From: Actinobacteria bacterium OK074
Lineage (GTDB): Bacteria > Actinomycetota > Actinomycetes > Streptomycetales > Streptomycetaceae
Assembly (NCBI GenBank): GCA_001298575.1
Contig: LJCV01000010.1
Coordinates: 1-36,022, forward strand
Length of the DNA stretch: 36,022 nucleotides
Direction of reading: 5' to 3'
Below, piece after piece: positions 1 through 9,590 of the stretch. A model generated the notes under the pieces. The model searched no databases. It was not told the DNA's origin and worked only from the letters and a program-made list of their open reading frames with translations. Position 1 is the stretch's first letter, and each line of letters starts with the position of its first letter. The position numbers and the translations under genes were made by a program.

Positions 1-193
1 GGGGTCCGGCGGGCGGGGGGGCCGCGGCCACCGCGCACACCGGGGCGCCCGGCGTGGCCGGGTGGCCCGCGCCGGTGGCCGCGGGCAGCGCGACGGCGAC
101 GGTGAGGCCGCCGAGAAGGGCCGCGAGGGCCGCCAGAACGCGCGCCCGGGCCGATGCCGGACGGGCCGGAAGTACGAATCTCCCCGGCCGCAC
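1..193 (-). CDS. Secreted protein, N-terminal part only
   Basis: A reading frame on the minus strand starts at a GTG (193-191) and runs off the left edge, so about 64 residues are visible. A purine-rich GGGGAGA lies a few bases upstream as a ribosome site. The predicted product begins with several arginines, followed by an alanine/leucine/valine-rich stretch (about residues 19-40, containing LAALAALLGGLTVAVALPA) that ends in small residues. This looks like a Sec-type signal peptide. The visible mature part is proline/alanine-rich with one cysteine. No family can be named from this piece. The frame choice rests on signal-peptide character and the start signal; the overlapping frames on the plus strand look like shadows. 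Confidence 0.45.
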   Translation of the reverse strand, partial: MRPGRFVLPARPASARARVLAALAALLGGLTVAVALPAATGAGHPATPGAPVCAVAAAPPPAGP

Positions 194-737
194 GGCTCTC
201 CCCGGACGGCGCGGGGCGGCCGTGGGCGGGGCGTCGCGTTTCGTCCTCACGGGCTCTCCGGGGTTTCTCGGGGCGTTCCGGGCATGCCAAGTCCATTGCG
301 GGAAGCGGCAATTGGTGAGGCCCTCCGGCGGGACGCGTCGTCCGGGAAATTCACACCCGGCGGTGTCGCGTGCATCACGTTTCCGGGACGCGTCGCCCCG
401 GGCCGCGGTGCAGGTCACCCACCTTGGGGAATTTCTCTCAGGGGTCGTTGAATTCTTCGGACTGCCCCCGTCGTCGGGAGTCGTTTTCATCTTCTCACGA
501 GCGAAGTCTGACAATCGGATCAGCGGGTTGCTTGACGTGTAAAACTTGAACTCCGCATGTGTGCGTCGTGTGAAGGGATGGAAAATCGCGGCCCTTCCCG
601 AGGCTACTGAACGGTCGCTTTCCACATACCGGTCAGTCGCTTTTCCCGGGCCCTTTCCCTGCGTGTTCCGGCCGCACGTTCCGGCCGGGCACCACCCGCG
701 CACCCCCGTTGTCAGACCCCGCCGGTACCGTCGGGTC
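194..737. other. Gene-free stretch with divergent promoters
   Basis: This stretch of about 540 bases lies between the divergent secreted-protein and helicase genes. It is less GC-rich than the genes around it, especially 430-640. Reading frames in it lack a start signal and convincing protein character, including an upstream extension of the helicase frame to 546. It presumably holds the two promoters. Apart from the TANNNT box next to the helicase start, no specific element could be identified. Confidence 0.5.
726..731 (+). promoter_or_regulatory. Candidate -10 box for a leaderless helicase mRNA
   Basis: TACCGT matches the actinobacterial -10 pattern TANNNT and ends 6 bases before the ATG at 738. 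No Shine-Dalgarno sequence lies between, so transcription probably starts at or next to the A of the ATG. No good -35 box is visible, so this is inference. Confidence 0.35.
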
Positions 738-3005
738 ATGGTGAGTCAGCCGGATTCGACGGGGGCGGGGCAGCGGGGCGCGGGGGAGTGGCGCCCGGCC
801 GTACTGGAGGCCGTCCTGGAGCGCATCACGTACGCGAACGAGGAGAACGGCTACACCGTCGCGCGCGTGGACACCGGCCGCGGCGGCGGCGACCTGCTCA
901 CCGTCGTGGGCGCACTGCTCGGCGCCCAGGTCGGCGAATCGCTGCGCATGGAGGGCCGTTGGGGCTCGCACCCGCAGTACGGCAAGCAGTTCACCGTGGA
1001 GAACTACACGACGGTCCTGCCGGCCACCGTCCAGGGCATCCGCCGCTATCTCGGCTCGGGCCTGGTCAAGGGCATCGGCCCCATCTTCGCCGACCGCATC
1101 ACCCAGCACTTCGGCCTGGACACCCTCCAGATCATCGAGGAGGAGCCCAAACGCCTCATCGAGGTCCCCGGACTCGGCCCCAAGCGCACCAAGAAGATCG
1201 CCGACGCCTGGGAGGAACAGAAGGCCATCAAGGAGGTCATGCTCTTCCTCCAGACCGTCGAGGTCTCCACCTCCATCGCCGTACGCATCTACAAGAAGTA
1301 CGGCGACGCGTCAATCTCCGTCGTCAAGAACCAGCCCTACCGGCTCGCGTCCGACGTCTGGGGCATCGGGTTCCTCACCGCCGACAAGATCGCCCAGTCC
1401 GTGGGCATTCCGCACGACAGCCCCGAGCGCGTCAAGGCGGGCCTCCAGTACGCCCTTTCGCAGGCCACCGACCAGGGCAACTGCTACCTCCCGGAGGAAC
1501 GCCTGATCGCCGACGCGGTCAAACTCCTCCAGGTCGACACCGGCCTGGTCATCGAGTGCCTGGCCGAACTCGCCGCTCCTCCGGAGGGTGACGACGACCC
1601 CGGCGTCGTCCGCGAAAAGGTGCCGGGCCCGGACGGCGAACCGGTCACCGCCGTCTACCTGGTCCCCTTCCACCGGGCCGAACTCGCCCTCTCCGCGCAG
1701 GTGTTGCGCCTCCTGCGCACCGACGAGGACCGGATGCCCGCCTTCCGGGACGTCGACTGGACCAAGGCCCTGGGCTGGCTGCGCGGCCGTACGGGGACGG
1801 AGCTGGCGCCCGAGCAGGAGCAGGCCGTCCGGCTGGCGCTGACCGAGAAGGTCGCGGTGCTGACCGGCGGGCCCGGCTGCGGCAAGTCGTTCACGGTCCG
1901 CTCGATCGTCGAACTAGCCCGCGCGCGCCGGGCCAAGGTCCTGCTGGCCGCCCCCACCGGCCGCGCCGCCAAACGCCTGGCCGAGCTGACCGGCGCGGAG
2001 GCGTCCACCGTCCACCGCCTCCTGGAGCTGAAACCGGGCGGCGACGCGGCCTACGACCGGGATCGCCCGCTCGACGCCGACCTGGTCGTCGTCGACGAGG
2101 CGTCCATGCTGGACCTGCTGCTCGCCAACAAGCTGGTGAAGGCCGTGCCCCCGGGCGCGCACCTGCTGTTCGTCGGCGATGTGGACCAACTGCCCAGCGT
2201 CGGCGCGGGCGAGGTGCTGCGCGACCTGCTCGCCGACGGCGGCCCGGTCCCCGCCGTGCGCCTCACGCGCGTGTTCCGCCAGGCCCAGCAGTCCGGCGTG
2301 GTGACCAACGCGCACCGGATCAACGCGGGCCAACACCCGCTCACCGACGGCATGAAGGACTTCTTCCTCTTCGTCGAGGACGACACCGAGGAGGCCGGGC
2401 GGCTCACGGTGGACGTGGCGGCCCGGCGGATCCCGGCGAAGTTCGGGCTCGACCCCCGCCGGGACGTCCAGGTGCTTGCCCCCATGCACCGCGGCCCGGC
2501 CGGCGCGGGCGCCCTCAACGGGCTGCTCCAGCAGGCCATCACGCCCGGCCGCCCCGACCTGCCCGAGAAGCGGTTCGGCGGCCGGGTCTTCCGCGTCGGC
2601 GACAAGGTCACCCAGATCCGCAACAACTACGACAAGGGCGTCAACGGCGTCTTCAACGGCACCGTCGGCGTCGTCACCTCACTCGACCCGGTGGACCAGC
2701 GCCTCACCGTGCTGACGGACGAGGACGAGGAAGTGCCCTACGAGTTCGACGAACTGGACGAGCTGGCGCACGCGTACGCGGTCACCATCCACCGCTCCCA
2801 GGGCAGCGAGTACCCGGCGGTGGTCGTCCCGGTCACCACGGGCGCGTGGATGATGCTCCAGCGCAACCTCTTGTACACGGCCGTCACGCGCGCGAAGAAG
2901 CTCGTCGTGCTCGTCGGCTCCCGCAAGGCGATAGGCCAGGCGGTGCGCACGGTCTCGGCCGGACGGCGGTGCACCGCCCTGGACTTCAGGCTCGCGGGCC
3001 GCTGA
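738..3005 (+). CDS. recD2: RecD2-type ATP-dependent DNA helicase (SF1B)
   Basis: The product is 755 residues, normal for RecD-like helicases that act without RecBC. The N-terminal half has an OB-like region and a helix-hairpin-helix segment (LIEVPGLGPKRTKKI, about residues 141-155). The C-terminal half is the SF1 motor: Walker A GGPGCGKS at about 377, Walker B VVVDEAS with Asp-Glu at about 453-454, HRSQGSEY near 686, and a closing motif LLYTAVTRAKK. The family unwinds DNA 5' to 3' in repair and replication restart. I chose the ATG at 738, not the longer frame from 546, because the homologous region begins just after it and the upstream part is low-complexity. Translation may be leaderless (see the TANNNT box). 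The gene stands alone, upstream of citrate synthase. Confidence 0.9.
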   Translation: MVSQPDSTGAGQRGAGEWRPAVLEAVLERITYANEENGYTVARVDTGRGGGDLLTVVGALLGAQVGESLRMEGRWGSHPQYGKQFTVENYTTVLPATVQGIRRYLGSGLVKGIGPIFADRITQHFGLDTLQIIEEEPKRLIEVPGLGPKRTKKIADAWEEQKAIKEVMLFLQTVEVSTSIAVRIYKKYGDASISVVKNQPYRLASDVWGIGFLTADKIAQSVGIPHDSPERVKAGLQYALSQATDQGNCYLPEERLIADAVKLLQVDTGLVIECLAELAAPPEGDDDPGVVREKVPGPDGEPVTAVYLVPFHRAELALSAQVLRLLRTDEDRMPAFRDVDWTKALGWLRGRTGTELAPEQEQAVRLALTEKVAVLTGGPGCGKSFTVRSIVELARARRAKVLLAAPTGRAAKRLAELTGAEASTVHRLLELKPGGDAAYDRDRPLDADLVVVDEASMLDLLLANKLVKAVPPGAHLLFVGDVDQLPSVGAGEVLRDLLADGGPVPAVRLTRVFRQAQQSGVVTNAHRINAGQHPLTDGMKDFFLFVEDDTEEAGRLTVDVAARRIPAKFGLDPRRDVQVLAPMHRGPAGAGALNGLLQQAITPGRPDLPEKRFGGRVFRVGDKVTQIRNNYDKGVNGVFNGTVGVVTSLDPVDQRLTVLTDEDEEVPYEFDELDELAHAYAVTIHRSQGSEYPAVVVPVTTGAWMMLQRNLLYTAVTRAKKLVVLVGSRKAIGQAVRTVSAGRRCTALDFRLAGR

Positions 3006-3153
3006 ATCCGGCCCGTACGCCGCTGACCTGCCCATCCGGAGGTTCCCGCTCCGGCGGGCCGCCGCAGATCACGAAAAATGATCGATCAAATGAGTCGCAA
3101 AGGTCACAGGGCACTTCCGGAACCAGGGCGAAGAGGGGCAGGATGAACAGGTT

Positions 3154-3172
3154 GGCGGCACTCAGTGCCGCC
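3154..3172. promoter_or_regulatory. Perfect 9-1-9 palindrome upstream of citrate synthase
   Basis: GGCGGCACT and AGTGCCGCC flank a single C. This perfect inverted repeat lies about 110 bases before the citrate synthase start. It could be an operator or, with a few unpaired bases, an RNA hairpin in the 5' leader. It also falls inside a possible 28-codon reading frame (3143-3229). No protein is known to me to bind it. Confidence 0.4.
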
Positions 3173-3279
3173 AATGCGCCCAATGGCCGACCCCGAGTGC
3201 ACTCTCCTGCGCCAAATGGGGGATGGTAGAGACAGTCAGGGCACCTCGAAGATGAGGAACTACGTCGGTGAGGGAAGAC

Positions 3280-4578
3280 GTGAGCGAGCACACCAACAAC
3301 GCTGTAGTACTGCGGTTCGGCGACGACGAGTACACCTACCCGGTGATCGACAGCACCGTCGGCGACAAGGGCTTCGACATCGGCAAGCTGCGGGCCCAGA
3401 CCGGTCTGGTGACCCTGGACAGCGGCTACGGCAACACGGCCGCCTATAAATCCGCCATCACCTACCTCGACGGCGAGGAAGGCATCCTCCGCTACCGCGG
3501 ATACCCGATCGAGCAGCTGGCCGAGCGGTCCTCCTTCGTGGAGGTCGCCTACCTGCTGATCAACGGCGAGCTGCCGACCGTCGACGAACTCTCCACGTTC
3601 AAGAACGAGATCACCCAGCACACGCTGCTGCACGAGGACGTCAAGAACTTCTACAAGGGCTTCCCGCGCGACGCGCACCCGATGGCGATGCTGTCGTCGG
3701 TGGTCAGCGCGCTGTCGACGTTCTACCAGGACAGCCACAACCCGTTCGACGAGAAGCAGCGCAACCTCTCCACGATCCGGCTGCTCGCCAAGCTTCCGAC
3801 GATCGCGGCGTACGCGTACAAGAAGTCGATCGGCCACCCGTTCGTCTACCCGCGCAACGACCTCGGCTACGTCGAGAACTTCCTGCGGATGACGTTCTCG
3901 GTCCCGGCGCAGGAGTACGACCTCGACCCGGTCGTCGTCTCGGCCCTGGACAAGCTGCTCATCCTGCACGCGGACCACGAGCAGAACTGTTCGACGTCCA
4001 CGGTCCGCCTGGTCGGTTCCTCGCAGGCGAACATGTTCGCGTCGATCTCGGCCGGCATCAACGCGCTCTGGGGCCCGCTGCACGGCGGCGCCAACCAGTC
4101 CGTCCTGGAGATGCTGGAGGGCATCCAGACCAACGGCGGCGACGTCGACTCCTTCATCCGCAAGGTGAAGAACAAGGAGGACGGCGTCCGCCTGATGGGC
4201 TTCGGCCACCGGGTGTACAAGTCCTTCGACCCGCGCGCGAAGATCATCAAGGCGGCGGCGCACGACGTCCTCTCCGCGCTCGGCAAGTCCGACGAGCTGC
4301 TGGACATCGCGCTGAAGCTGGAGGAGCACGCGCTCTCGGACGAGTACTTCGTCCAGCGCAACCTCTACCCGAACGTCGACTTCTACACCGGCCTGATCTA
4401 CCGCGCCATGGGCTTCCCGACCGAGATGTTCACGGTCCTGTTCGCCCTGGGCCGCCTCCCGGGCTGGATCGCCCAGTGGCACGAGATGATCAAGGAGCCG
4501 GGTTCGCGCATCGGCCGCCCGCGCCAGATCTACACGGGCGTCGTGGAGCGCGACTTCGTACCGGTCGAGGCTCGCTGA
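3280..4578 (+). CDS. citA: Citrate synthase
   Basis: The 432-residue product is a full-length type II citrate synthase, which condenses acetyl-CoA with oxaloacetate to open the TCA cycle in the cytoplasm. Family signatures are clear: GILRYRGYPIEQLAE near the start, LILHADHEQNCSTST, WGPLHGGANQ, and the signature GFGHRVYKSFDPRAK carrying the oxaloacetate-binding histidine. The C-terminus RIGRPRQIYTG is typical. Two GTG starts are possible: 3268 (with AGGAA about 8 bases upstream) and 3280 (with AGGGAAG about 4 bases upstream). I chose 3280 because MSEHTNNAVVLR resembles other Streptomyces citrate synthases; 3268 would add four residues. The gene is monocistronic and ends in a strong hairpin. 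The 274-base leader holds a palindrome and a possible upstream frame. Confidence 0.95.
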   Translation: MSEHTNNAVVLRFGDDEYTYPVIDSTVGDKGFDIGKLRAQTGLVTLDSGYGNTAAYKSAITYLDGEEGILRYRGYPIEQLAERSSFVEVAYLLINGELPTVDELSTFKNEITQHTLLHEDVKNFYKGFPRDAHPMAMLSSVVSALSTFYQDSHNPFDEKQRNLSTIRLLAKLPTIAAYAYKKSIGHPFVYPRNDLGYVENFLRMTFSVPAQEYDLDPVVVSALDKLLILHADHEQNCSTSTVRLVGSSQANMFASISAGINALWGPLHGGANQSVLEMLEGIQTNGGDVDSFIRKVKNKEDGVRLMGFGHRVYKSFDPRAKIIKAAAHDVLSALGKSDELLDIALKLEEHALSDEYFVQRNLYPNVDFYTGLIYRAMGFPTEMFTVLFALGRLPGWIAQWHEMIKEPGSRIGRPRQIYTGVVERDFVPVEAR

Positions 4579-4627
4579 GGCTTCTTCCCAGGCGCGAGCG
4601 CGACGGGAAGCGGTGAACGAGTAAAGC

Positions 4628-4680
4628 GGAAGGCGCCCTGCCGGCGGTCCCCCCACGGGCCGACGTACAGGGCGCCTTCC
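4628..4680 (+). terminator. Hairpin terminator after citrate synthase
   Basis: A perfect 13-bp inverted repeat (GGAAGGCGCCCTG at 4628-4640 with its complement at 4668-4680) encloses 27 bases that can form a smaller inner stem. It lies 50 bases after the stop codon. There is no T run, as is common in Streptomyces. Being symmetric, it could also stop transcripts arriving on the minus strand. Confidence 0.8.
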
Positions 4681-5151
4681 CATGTCCCGGTGCGGATTCC
4701 CCCCACGGGATCCGGCCGGGCGTTCGAAGACAGCGCCTGAATCGCTGTGTGAGCAAAACGAGCAGAACTCGTCCCACTCCTGTTCTCGCACTTCTGTTAC
4801 TGCTGAGTATCGACGGGTTGCGCTCTGCCGGGACGCGTACAGAGCGGGAGGGCCGCTCAAAGCTCCCCGGTGTACGTGCCCCGGCAACGCAATCCCCGGT
4901 GACGTCCCCCAAGACGCCTCCGGACTGCCAGTCGCGCCCCCCAAGACGCTTCTGACATCGACAACTTAGACCCACGAATCCCTTCGTTGGTTACGTTCAC
5001 ATCACTGTGATCTGCGTCTCGTGCAAATGTCCTGAAGATGCACAAGAGTCGACAATGACGATCGGAGTCCCAGCGTAAGGATGATGCGCGCGCCTTGTGA
5101 AGAGCTTATGTGAGGTACGCGCGGGACTCCAGGGGGGTTCAAGTTCCGACC
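4681..5151. other. Gene-free stretch, possible noncoding RNA locus
   Basis: This 470-base stretch lies between the ends of citrate synthase and the copper ATPase and has no convincing protein gene. The frame 4749-4955 has a hydrophobic segment but no ribosome site and un-Streptomyces-like codons. The DNA is AT-richer than its surroundings, notably at 4740-4820 and 4945-5110. It contains a 12-base direct repeat CCCCCAAGACGC (4906-4917 and 4938-4949, 32 bases apart), each copy able to form a short stem with a C-rich loop. It also contains a hairpin near 4972-4990 and the palindrome TCACA-N4-TGTGA (4997-5010). Long gene-free DNA between two convergent genes is unusual and suggests a small RNA. 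Confidence 0.4.
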
Positions 5152-7463
<2,312 letters not shown>

Positions 7464-7467
<4 letters not shown>

Positions 7468-7676
7468 GGCCGGACGAGCTCGAACCCGGCCTCGTCGACG
7501 GCCGCACGCACGGCGTCCTCGTCGAGCGGGGCCTCGGACACGACGGTCACTTCACCGCTGGAGGCGACGGCCTTCACGGAGGTGACCCCACCAAGCTCGG
7601 AGATCTCGGCGGAGACGGCACCTTCACAGTGCCCACAGCTCATTCCGGTGACGCGGTAGAGGGCGGTGACGCTCAT
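7464..7676 (-). CDS. copZ: Copper chaperone (heavy-metal-associated domain)
   Basis: This small 70-residue protein is a single ferredoxin-like metal-binding domain. The Cu(I) site is GMSCGHC at about residues 11-17. Family members carry Cu(I) in the cytoplasm and hand it to the exporting ATPase, encoded directly downstream here with an ATGA overlap. The ATG start is preceded by AAGGAG about eight bases upstream. It is the first gene of the operon and lies about 60 bases from the CsoR-type palindrome, so it should be copper-induced. Confidence 0.9.
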
Positions 7677-7738
7677 GGGGGCGGCTCCTTGTCCGGAGAT
7701 GGGGATACGGGGCGGATGATGCTTACGGTTCCCAGAGT

Positions 7739-7755
7739 ATACCCCCTAGGGGTAT
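7739..7755. promoter_or_regulatory. CsoR-type copper operator
   Basis: The sequence ATACCCC-CTA-GGGGTAT is a palindrome of two 7-base arms around 3 bases. It matches the known actinobacterial CsoR operator pattern (ATACCC...GGGTAT). It lies upstream of copZ-copA, where CsoR would repress until copper binds it. The repressor gene itself is not in the window. Confidence 0.8.
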
Positions 7756-7774
7756 CGGGGGCGTCCCGCAGGGG

Positions 7775-7855
7775 GCGCCCCCGATAGGGGCGCGGGGCTG
7801 TATTGGATATGCGGCTGCCGCCGCGTGAGCGCGAGCAACCACATCCGGCCCGCAG
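7775..7855. repeat. Dispersed Streptomyces intergenic repeat, copy 1
   Basis: A hairpin of GCGCCCC (7775-7781) with GGGGCGC (7787-7793) is followed by GGGCGCGGGGCTG, then a second hairpin GCGGC-TGCC-GCCGC (7811-7824), then GAGCGCGAGCAACCACAT and GGCCCGCAG. The same order of elements occurs at 25509-25605 and, more diverged, at 15594-15659. An adjoining 8-bp inverted repeat (CGGGGGCG 7756-7763 with CGCCCCCG 7776-7783) links it to the copper operator. The function is unknown. This copy lies between divergent genes and just upstream of the alcohol dehydrogenase start. Confidence 0.7.
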
Positions 7856-7889
7856 GATAGAAACGAGCCCGACAGGAACCGGAGGACAC

Positions 7890-8933
7890 ATGCGAGCAGT
7901 GGTGTTCGAGCGATACGGCCAGCACCCCGAGGTACGTAACGTGGCCGATCCCGAGCCGAAGGCGCGTGGCGCAGTCGTCCGCGTACAAGCCACCGGCCTC
8001 TGCCGAAGCGACTGGCACGGCTGGATGGGCCACGACCCCGACATCACCCTCCCGCACGTCCCGGGCCACGAACTCGCGGGCGTGGTCGAGACGGTGGGCG
8101 CGGCCGTCACGCGGTGGCGCCCCGGCGACCGGGTGACCGTCCCGTTCGTGTGCGCCTGCGGCGGCTGCGCGGCGTGCGCGGCGGGCGACGGCCAGGTGTG
8201 CGAACGGCAGACGCAGCCCGGCTTCACCCACTGGGGCTCCTTCGCCGAGTACGTGGCACTGGAGCAGGCCGACGTGAACCTGGTGGCGGTGCCGGAGGAC
8301 CTGTCGTTCGGTACGGCGGCGGCGCTGGGGTGCCGTTTCGCGACGGCGTTCCGCGCGGTGGTCGCGCAGGGCCGGGTGGCCGCGGGGGAGTGGGTCGCGG
8401 TGCACGGCTGCGGGGGCGTGGGCCTGTCGGCGGTGATGATCGCGGCGGCGTCGGGGGCGCGGGTGGTGGCGGTCGACGTGTCGCCCCGGACCCTGGAGCT
8501 GGCGCGGCGGTTCGGCGCGGCGGAGTGCGTGGACGCGAGGGCGGTGGCGGACCCGGCGGCGGCGGTGCGCGACCTGACGGGCGGCGGCGCGCACCTCTCG
8601 CTGGACGCGCTCGGCTCCCCGGCGACCTGTGCGGCCTCGGTGAACGGCCTGCGCCGCCGCGGCCGACACGTCCAGGTGGGACTGCTGCCGTCGGAGAGCG
8701 GTACGACGCCGGTGCCGATGGCCCGGGTGATCGGCTGGGAGCTGGAGATCCTGGGCAGCCACGGCATGGCGGCCCACGCCTACCCCCGGATGCTGGAACT
8801 GGTCCGCGCGGGCGTCCTGCGCCCCGACCTCCTGGTCACGTCGACGATCCCGCTGGCGGCGGCCCCGGAGGCGCTGGCGACGATGGGGACGGCACCGGGG
8901 GCGGGGGTGACGGTCATCGAACCGTGGAGCTGA
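7890..8933 (+). CDS. Zinc-dependent alcohol dehydrogenase family protein
   Basis: The 347-residue product is a medium-chain dehydrogenase/reductase that oxidises alcohols or reduces aldehydes with NAD(P). The catalytic zinc site is formed by Cys38 ([11 protein letters not shown]) and His60-Glu61 ([11 protein letters not shown]). The structural zinc cysteines are at about 90, 93, 96 and 104 ([15 protein letters not shown]). A nucleotide-binding glycine motif [10 protein letters not shown] is at about 172. The substrate cannot be told from the sequence. The ATG at 7890 is preceded by GGAGG (7881-7885), which fixes the start over a longer frame from 7803. The gene is convergent with the acetyltransferase, with only three bases between the stops. 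Its upstream region is the dispersed repeat. Confidence 0.88.
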   Translation: MRAVVFERYGQHPEVRNVADPEPKARGAVVRVQATGLCRSDWHGWMGHDPDITLPHVPGHELAGVVETVGAAVTRWRPGDRVTVPFVCACGGCAACAAGDGQVCERQTQPGFTHWGSFAEYVALEQADVNLVAVPEDLSFGTAAALGCRFATAFRAVVAQGRVAAGEWVAVHGCGGVGLSAVMIAAASGARVVAVDVSPRTLELARRFGAAECVDARAVADPAAAVRDLTGGGAHLSLDALGSPATCAASVNGLRRRGRHVQVGLLPSESGTTPVPMARVIGWELEILGSHGMAAHAYPRMLELVRAGVLRPDLLVTSTIPLAAAPEALATMGTAPGAGVTVIEPWS

Positions 8934-8936
8934 CGG

Positions 8937-9512
8937 TCAGGGAGCGGCGGAGCCGGTGCCGTCGTGAACGGCGGCCCACTCGTGGTCGAGCACGGCCATC
9001 ACCACCTCGTCCGCCCAGGCCCCGTCCCGCACCTGCACCTCCCGCCGCACCCCCTCCACCACGAACCCGGCCTTCTCGTACACGCGCAGGGCCCGCCGGT
9101 TGTGCCCCCACACCGCCAACTGCACCCGGTGCAGCCCGAGTTGCCCGAACCCGTACCCGACGACCAGCCGCGTCGCCTCGGTCCCGATGCCCCGCCCCCG
9201 CCCGCGCGGCCCGAGCAGCGTGCGGAAGGTGCAGCTGCGGGCGGCCGGGTCCCACTCGTGGAGGACGACCTCGCCGACCAGCTCCCCGCTCGCACGGTCG
9301 ACGACGGCGAGATCGAGCCGGTCGGACTGCCCGGCCCGGGAGCCGTACCAGGACCGCAGCCGTTCGAGCGTGAGTTCGGTGGCCGGCTCGAACGTGAACC
9401 GACGGACCTCGGGGTCCTGGACGATCGCCCACATCCCGTCCGCGTCGGCCTCCGTGAAGGGCCGCAGCAGGGTCTTCTCGCCGGTCAGGAGGGGTTTGAC
9501 GGAGAAGCTCAT
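8937..9512 (-). CDS. GNAT-family N-acetyltransferase (RimJ/RimL-like)
   Basis: The 191-residue product is a GNAT acyltransferase that would move an acetyl group from acetyl-CoA to an amine. The acetyl-CoA-binding loop is RGRGIGTEATRLVV in the middle, followed by the typical LGLHRVQLAV strand and the ALRVYEKAGFVVEGVRR helix of the RimJ/RimL group. That group modifies N-termini of ribosomal proteins or small molecules such as antibiotics; the substrate here is unknown. I chose the ATG at 9512 because the family fold begins right after it (MSFSVKPLLTGEK); a longer frame to 9575 is low-complexity. It lies 78 bases downstream of the salicylate synthase gene on the same strand and could be read through from it, but the link to the cluster is unclear. 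Confidence 0.82.
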   Translation of the reverse strand: MSFSVKPLLTGEKTLLRPFTEADADGMWAIVQDPEVRRFTFEPATELTLERLRSWYGSRAGQSDRLDLAVVDRASGELVGEVVLHEWDPAARSCTFRTLLGPRGRGRGIGTEATRLVVGYGFGQLGLHRVQLAVWGHNRRALRVYEKAGFVVEGVRREVQVRDGAWADEVVMAVLDHEWAAVHDGTGSAAP

Positions 9513-9590
9513 GCCTGGATCCTCGGCGACGGCCGGGCGCACCGGCAACCGAATTGGCCGCGGGCGCACCGGCAACCGAGCTGGCCGGGG

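Noticed and set aside
54..542. Plus-strand frames near the left edge
   Set aside because: They are low-complexity. The opposite strand gives a credible signal peptide with a start signal.
2986..4944. 652-codon minus-strand open frame over citrate synthase and the gap beyond
   Set aside because: It is mostly the shadow of citA. The part in the gene-free stretch reads somewhat protein-like but lacks a start site and hits the citA terminator.
4749..4955. Small plus-strand frame with a hydrophobic segment
   Set aside because: There is no ribosome site, codon use is unlike neighbours (TTA, low GC at third positions), and the tail has no protein character. Treated as part of the gene-free stretch.
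4997..5010. TCACA-N4-TGTGA as a Crp site
   Set aside because: The Crp order is TGTGA-N6-TCACA; this is the reverse arrangement and is not next to a start codon. Kept only as a palindrome.
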